Of a stretch of DNA of 64,000 nucleotides, positions 58,891 to 64,000 are shown piece after piece; the stretch's first letter is position 1, and each line of letters opens with the position of its first letter. Below the pieces are notes generated by a model, which was not told the origin of the DNA, did no database searches, and saw only the letters and a list, made by a program, of their open reading frames with translations. Made by a program: the position numbers and the translations under genes. Source of the DNA: Cervus elaphus (taxonomy: Eukaryota > Chordata > Mammalia > Artiodactyla > Cervidae); assembly GCF_910594005.1 (NCBI RefSeq), contig NC_057819.1:122299669-122363668 (forward strand), written 5' to 3'.

Positions 58891-59204
58891 GCACGGCAGG
58901 ACCCCAGGCCTGCCTCTGTCCAGCAGAGCCCTGGGCCGATCATCCACCCAGAACGAACACACAGGCAGCTTCCCACAGTAGTCAGGCTCCTACAGCCTCC
59001 TCCAGGAAGCCCTCCTTGCCTGCCTCCCACCCTTGAGGCTGCTCCTGGCAACTTGGAACCACCAGGAAGGAAACTTCTCTGTCCCGTGGCTACCCTGGCC
59101 CTTGCATGGCAGAAGAGGCTGCTCTGAAGGATAAACTTGCCTTGGGGCAGTGGTCAACTGGGGGGCTGGGACCTGAACTCTGACCCCAGTCAAGTCTTGC
59201 AAGA

Positions 59205-59210
59205 AATAAA
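59205..59210 (+). terminator. CD7: CD7 polyadenylation signal
   Basis: A canonical AATAAA lies 315 bp past the CD7 stop codon and is followed by a T-rich stretch (acttctttcctcccctttcc), a fitting downstream element. The CD7 3' UTR is therefore about 340 bp. Confidence 0.85.
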
Positions 59211-60468
59211 GGACTTCTTTCCTCCCCTTTCCAACTCCAGTGTCTATTTCTCAGCCAGTTCAGAGTCGAGGCGGGGAGGCTTGCCTGACACCTTCTCTGG
59301 CGTCGCTGAGGATTTCTGCAGCCTAAAGGATTCTGTGTGAGATTTTCAGGAAGGAGGGAGGGGCCAGGGGACACAAACTCACTGCAGTTCCTGTTATGGC
59401 TGAGAAGGTGCAAATCAACCGGAGCCCTCCCAGCCTTGCTGGCCTCCACCACAGGGTGAGCTGGGAACAGAGGAAGGGGAGCAGTGATCTGAAAGTTTTA
59501 ACAGAACTGCTGGGCTCTTAACTGGGCTGCTCCCAATGTGCATTCGTGTTGGGGTGTGATGGGAATTGGGGAACTGACCTTGGGGAAACAGGTGCACCCA
59601 GCATGGGTGTGAACTGTAGCTGTGTCCTCCTGGACCTGGTGCCAAGAACTGGTAGACCATGCTGCCCACCAACTGAAATGAGAAAGCCCTTCATCCACTG
59701 GGTTTGCCAAGATTAAAATGTCTTTAAGTAGTGATGTTCCTTTTAGCAGGAATTGAGTCTTGGGGACATGATCTTTGGTCACAGAAACAAGATTACAGTG
59801 ATAGCCATGGCAGTGTTGCTTTCAATAACAAAATCAGCCTCTGAAAAACTACCTAGATGTCCAAATAAGAGAGCTGCTCTATCAATTATGGGGTGCGCAT
59901 GCAGCAGGCGTTAAAAAGATCCCATGAAGAGTGAAACATCATGCTAGGACCTTTGCAAGATGCCATAAGGATACAAGCTGGTGCAGAGTATATGTGTTAC
60001 CCTACATTTATAAAGTACAGACGGGTGTATGTCATTGCTTAAACCCCTGACAGCACTATTATGTCTACACAGATGAAATAATGGAAGAACAGAAGAGGTG
60101 GTTCTGTCTGGCTGTGGGGTGTGTGTCACTGGAGCAGGGAGTCACTGGGACATGCTGGGTTTGGGATGGACAGCTTGGGATGTGATCTCAACAGCTCTTG
60201 TGGAGGGTACCAGGACCTGCAGCTGGAACCCAGATGGGGAGGCAGAGACAAGGAACACAGCACCCCCATCTCCCAGGGTCCCAAGGAAAGGCAGGCCACC
60301 CTATTGAGCCAAGGACAGCAGGTGTTCACCTGTTACCTGCTGACTTCTGGTCCCCACTCTTGACCACTCAGCAGCATGTCATTGGGCAAGTCCTGCCCCT
60401 CTGGGACTCAGTTTTCCCATCTGTAAATTAGGGGCGTGGGCCCATGCTCCCTTCAAGAGCTAGGTTCA

Positions 60469-60680
60469 GGACTTCCCTGGGGGTCCAATGGCTAAGACTC
60501 CATGCCCCCAGTGTAGGAGGCTCAGGTTCAACTCTTGGTCAGGGATCTAGATCCCACATGCCACTATCTAAAGATGCCATGTGCCACTATCTAAAGATCC
60601 CACATGCCACAAGGAAGATCGAAGATCCTGAGTGCTGTGACTAAGACCTGGCACAGCCAAATAAATAATAATAAATAATA
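60469..60680 (+). repeat. CHR/ART2-type SINE, sense
   Basis: It starts ggacttccctgggggtccaa and ends in ccaaataaataataataaat, flanked by aagagctag repeats. An internal 30-bp segment (catgccactatctaaagat) is duplicated. Confidence 0.8.
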
Positions 60681-61186
60681 ATTTACAAAGAGCTAGACTC
60701 TGTGGTTTCCCAGTCACAATGAGTGCTTTTTCCATGGCCCCCACCCTCAGCTCCCACCGTAGCTTTAGCCTCTTCCCAGCTCCTGAGACAAAAGCAGACA
60801 GCACCATCAGCCCTTGTCATCAGACGCATCTCTCCACCGGACTCCACCCCAGCAACCAGCGGTCGCGCCCCCTCCATCCTCTGCCTTCCTTGTGGTCTGC
60901 GCTGGGGGTCATGCTGCCCACCGTCCTCCCCTCGAATGATCACCCTTAATTGTCTGCTCCTCTGTCCTTTCTAGGGAGGGCAGGGCTGAGTCCCTCCTCT
61001 ATGTGCCCCTTGCCCCACAGCGAGCCCCATGCTTGCTGGCCCTGTTACATACACATAAGCACATTGGCATTTAAATACTGCTGGCTTTGTTTCTGTTGTG
61101 ACAGACAGCCTGAGTGCGCTCTGGGTCTTGGTTCTCCCACGTTTACCCCTGGACCTCAATTTTCTCAGTGTCAAATGGGGGCAAGG

Positions 61187-61318
61187 AATTCCCTGGCAGT
61201 ACAGTAGTTGGAACTTTTTACTTTCACTGCCAAAGGCCCAGGTTCGACCCCTAGTCAGGGAACTAGGATCCCGAGAGCTGCACATCGTGGCCAATAAATA
61301 AATCAATCAATAAAACAG
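61187..61318 (+). repeat. CHR/ART2-type SINE, sense, short
   Basis: It starts aattccctggcagtacagta, includes cccaggttcgacccctagtc and ends in aataaataaatcaatcaata. Confidence 0.8.
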
Positions 61319-61829
61319 GAGGGTGAAAAAAAAAGGAGGGCGCGGGCTGCTCTACCTGGGGGTGGGGGGGCATGAGGACTGAGACATCTCAGGTCAGCCC
61401 TCAGAGTGGCCTCTGCACAGCAAATGCTCCACCACCTGTGCAGGTATGGGCTGAGGCCCCGGAAGCTGGAGGCAAAGTCCTTGACTGCAGGCAGCACCCC
61501 CATCCTCAGACTGAAGCTTGGGGGGTTCCAATGCAGGGCTTTTATAATTGGAGAAATAGAGTTCAGCTTGGCCCAATCTGGCCTGGCACTGGGGATAGCA
61601 ATGGAAACACGGGCCTCTAGGCACTGGCTCCTCCCCTCTCAGGCCCCCAAAGCCCGAGCATGGCCACTACCGTCCTGACACAGGGGCTGGCCAGGGACTG
61701 CAGCCCTGGGGAGGGGCTGGCACGGTGGGCAGAGGGGTTGGAGTGGAGGGTCTCGGCCGGTCCAGGGGTACCTTCCTTCCACTCCAGGTTGGCCTGCCCC
61801 AAAACCCTGGGCTAAACTTCTCAAATTAA

Positions 61830-62345
61830 AAAACAGTCTCGAATTGGATTTAAAAGAAAAGATTCAACACTCTGTTTTCTTCAAAGAGCAACAGGACACT
61901 TTGGGGACAAAAAATATGGAAAACATATAAAAAGCAAACATGAACTACAAAAAAGCCAGGGTTATGAATTCTACTTTCTGACAAAATAGTACTGCTGTCA
62001 AAGCAGCAACAGAACAAAAACATACAACCAATGTGTACCCACGTATCTAAAATTAGCAAAATAGGTACGAACAGGAAGGACTTAACCACTGGGAGAAATA
62101 GACAGATCAACCACTTAAGCCTGAGATTTCAAAACGCCCCTTCAGGTGTGAATTATGCTGTTAGTTAATGTGAAATCCCACACTCATCAAACGGAAAACA
62201 GACCTGACACCACGGCATATGAAAAGCTTTTCAAAATGGTCATTTACTGTCGAGGGGAGCTGAGCAAAAACAGAAACAGAATGAAGTCTGCAGACTCAAC
62301 GCTGTTGACACGAGCTACAAACATAACCACACAAAAGAGCAACAC
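61830..62345 (+). mobile_element. Old, degraded L1 ORF2-like fragment
   Basis: AT-rich sequence with segments resembling mammalian L1 ORF2, such as the gggagaaatagacagatcaa motif followed by a degenerate gagatttcaaaacgcccc. It lies at the right edge of the segment deleted from unit A. The assignment rests on motif memory and the boundaries are approximate. Confidence 0.45.
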
Positions 62346-63289
62346 TCATTTTACCCTAACTAGACATTCCCATGAGAAGTCAGCCCTGAGCTTCTGAGAG
62401 GGGAGGAGGCAGGCTGTGAGTTATCCTGGATGATGTGGGGGGGGGCCTCTGATAGGGACCCAGCCTGAAGGCCGTGTGGCCAGCCCCCAGATCCACCTCA
62501 TGCTCACCTTAGAGTGTAGCAGGGAAGCTCGCTCCAAGGCGCGGGCAGCCTGAGCAGCCCAGGCGAGCCAGAGTTTGTGCGCACCAAGAGGGGCTCTCAA
62601 AGGAAACCAACATGAAATCACCAGTACAAAACCAGAGACAGAAGCACATGCTTATTTGGAAAGAGAAAAGAAATCACAAATTTTATAAAGCATCCAAAAT
62701 ATCCAGGAAGTAACAATGTTTTGAAATTAATTGACACCACTGACCATTCTTTTTTTTTTTTTTGGCTGCATAATTTCACTGCCTCCTCTTTGGTGGGCTC
62801 TTCAAATGACCACAAAAGAACACAGAGAAATATCATCCTTATGAAAGCACAAGCCTGGCCAGGACAAGATGTTCATGAGGGACCAGGATGTGCTTGGCCA
62901 GCTGGGGATGTGAAACAAGTGCCTTGGCTCCCTACAAACACAGGAATTTCAGAAAATTCTACTTTTCAAGAGTCTCACGCAAAAAGAAAAACGGGTAGCC
63001 GGGGGGTGGTGCAGTTATAATTGTGTCTGACTGCATCATGGAGAGCAGTCCTGGAAGTGAAATATGTGTTGACCAGCATGGACGAGTACCACGGCCTCTG
63101 CCAACAACCTCACATTTTATACACCTCACCTGACGCTGGAAGGCACCGAAGGACATGGGTCCCTTTCGTCCACCCCGTGAACCACACATCTCACACCTTC
63201 CTGTCATGAAGCCAGAGAGCCCGCCCAGAGCAGGGGGCGTGCAGGGAAGAAAGCTGTACATGGAGGCCGTAATGAATTACAAATGCAGT

Positions 63290-63655
63290 TGTTTAAAACA
63301 ACAGCAATTAATTTTTTCACAATTCTGGAGGCCAGAAGTTCAAAACCAAAGTAGGGTGGATTCTTCCTGGAGGCTCTGAGGGAGAATCTGCCCCAGGCTT
63401 CTTCCAGCTCCTGGTGGTGCCAGCAATGGGTGCTTCCTGGGCTTGTGGCTGCATCTCTCTGCCACTGTCACTACGTGGCTTTTTCCCTGTATCCAAAACT
63501 GTCTCTCCTTATAAGGAAACCAGTCATATCGGGATTAAGGCCAGACAAGATGGTCTCATCCTAACTTGACTACATCTGCAAAGGCCCTGTCTCCAGATAA
63601 GGTTCCATTCACAGGTCCTGGGTGGACATGAATTTGGGGGAGTACCATTCACCCT
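63290..63655 (+). repeat. Old interspersed repeat (unit B right arm)
   Basis: Counterpart of 18,040-18,412. Same motif order, family not named. Confidence 0.55.
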
Positions 63656-63875
63656 TGGGCTTCCCTGATGGCTCAGCCGTAAAGAACCTGCCTGCAATGC
63701 AGGAGCTGCAGGAGATGTGGGTTCGATCCCTGGGTCAGGAAGATCCCCTGAAGGAGAGCATGGCAACCCAGTCCAGTACTCTTGCCTGGAGAAGCCCATG
63801 AACAGAGGAACCTGGTGGGCTATAGTCCTTGGGGTTGCAAAGAGTCAGACCCAACTGAAGCGACTTAGCACACAT
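63656..63875 (+). repeat. Bov-tA SINE, sense (unit B right arm)
   Basis: Counterpart of 18,413-18,628. Confidence 0.88.
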
Positions 63876-64000
63876 GTATTCACCCTCAGTGCTCCATTCC
63901 TCTCCCAGATAGATAGCAAAATCTTCATTGATCTTAGAGCCACTGTACACCTATAAATAGACCTCCAAAACCAACTAAATGTATTCTCAGCTCAATTTGC

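Larger units (their letters stand above)
55734..62349 (+). other. Unit B segment absent from unit A (about 6.6 kb, holds CD7)
   Basis: Unit A passes directly from sequence matching 55,733 to sequence matching 62,350. The segment contains all CD7 exons, three SINEs and an old L1-like piece. CD7 next to SECTM1 is the conserved mammalian arrangement, so a deletion in unit A is more likely than an insertion in unit B. Confidence 0.9.
59240..62349. other. Downstream of CD7, no further gene seen
   Basis: Contains CHR-type SINEs at about 60,469-60,680 and 61,187-61,318 and an old L1-like stretch at about 61,830-62,345. Open frames near 61,406-61,678 show no family signature. The neighbour expected from human, CSNK1D, is not reached. 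Confidence 0.55.
62350..64000 (+). repeat. Unit B, right arm (runs off the window)
   Basis: This segment is homologous to 17,139-18,755, with shared T-rich run, G run, old repeat and Bov-tA SINE in the same order. The homology is still strong at the last base, so the duplication continues beyond the window. Some positions differ by small indels, for example in the G run near 63,001 compared with 17,750. No gene was recognised. Confidence 0.93.

Overview
This window is mammalian nuclear DNA from a ruminant, probably a bovid. The evidence is the dense interspersed repeats of ruminant type: tRNA-derived Bov-tA SINEs, CHR/ART2-like SINEs with (AATA)n tails, BovB (RTE-type LINE) fragments and a ruminant L1. 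The genes have introns bounded by GT and AG. I cannot name the species. No bacterial, plasmid or CRISPR feature is present.

Three protein genes can be supported, all on the + strand. SECTM1 copy A has coding exons between 11,886 and 13,563. SECTM1 copy B has coding exons between 50,397 and 52,085. CD7 lies at 56,012-58,890. SECTM1 (also called K12) is an Ig-fold protein known in human to bind CD7, so the window holds a receptor and two copies of its ligand. The gene order and shared orientation match the human SECTM1-CD7 neighbourhood on 17q25.

The layout is a large direct tandem duplication. Bases 1 to about 17,138 match 36,912 to about 55,733, and bases 17,139-18,755 match about 62,350-64,000. 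The start-to-start distance is 36,911 bp. About 6.6 kb of unit B, including all of CD7, is missing from unit A at one junction near 17,138. The ligand gene is therefore duplicated while the receptor gene is single. Each unit has a CpG-rich promoter-like segment with a likely noncoding first exon (near 3,770-3,871 and 42,102-42,203), a repeat-filled first intron of about 8 kb, and the coding exons.

Most of the duplicated DNA looks about 98% identical by eye. The last SECTM1 coding exon and its 3' flank are much more divergent, and the Ig exon is also above background. The two SECTM1 copies differ in predicted glycosylation sites, available start codon, stalk, membrane segment and tail.

Between the units (18,755-36,785) I find no intact gene. 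This stretch holds a reverse-strand NDUFV3 retrocopy near 24,955-25,250, BovB fragments including a nested L1-in-BovB-in-BovB structure at 28,030-29,660, a degenerate minisatellite at 21,445-21,860 and several SINEs. A 1.1-kb 5'-truncated L1 with a 15-bp target-site duplication (37,681-38,787) is present only in unit B, so it landed after the duplication or was lost from unit A.
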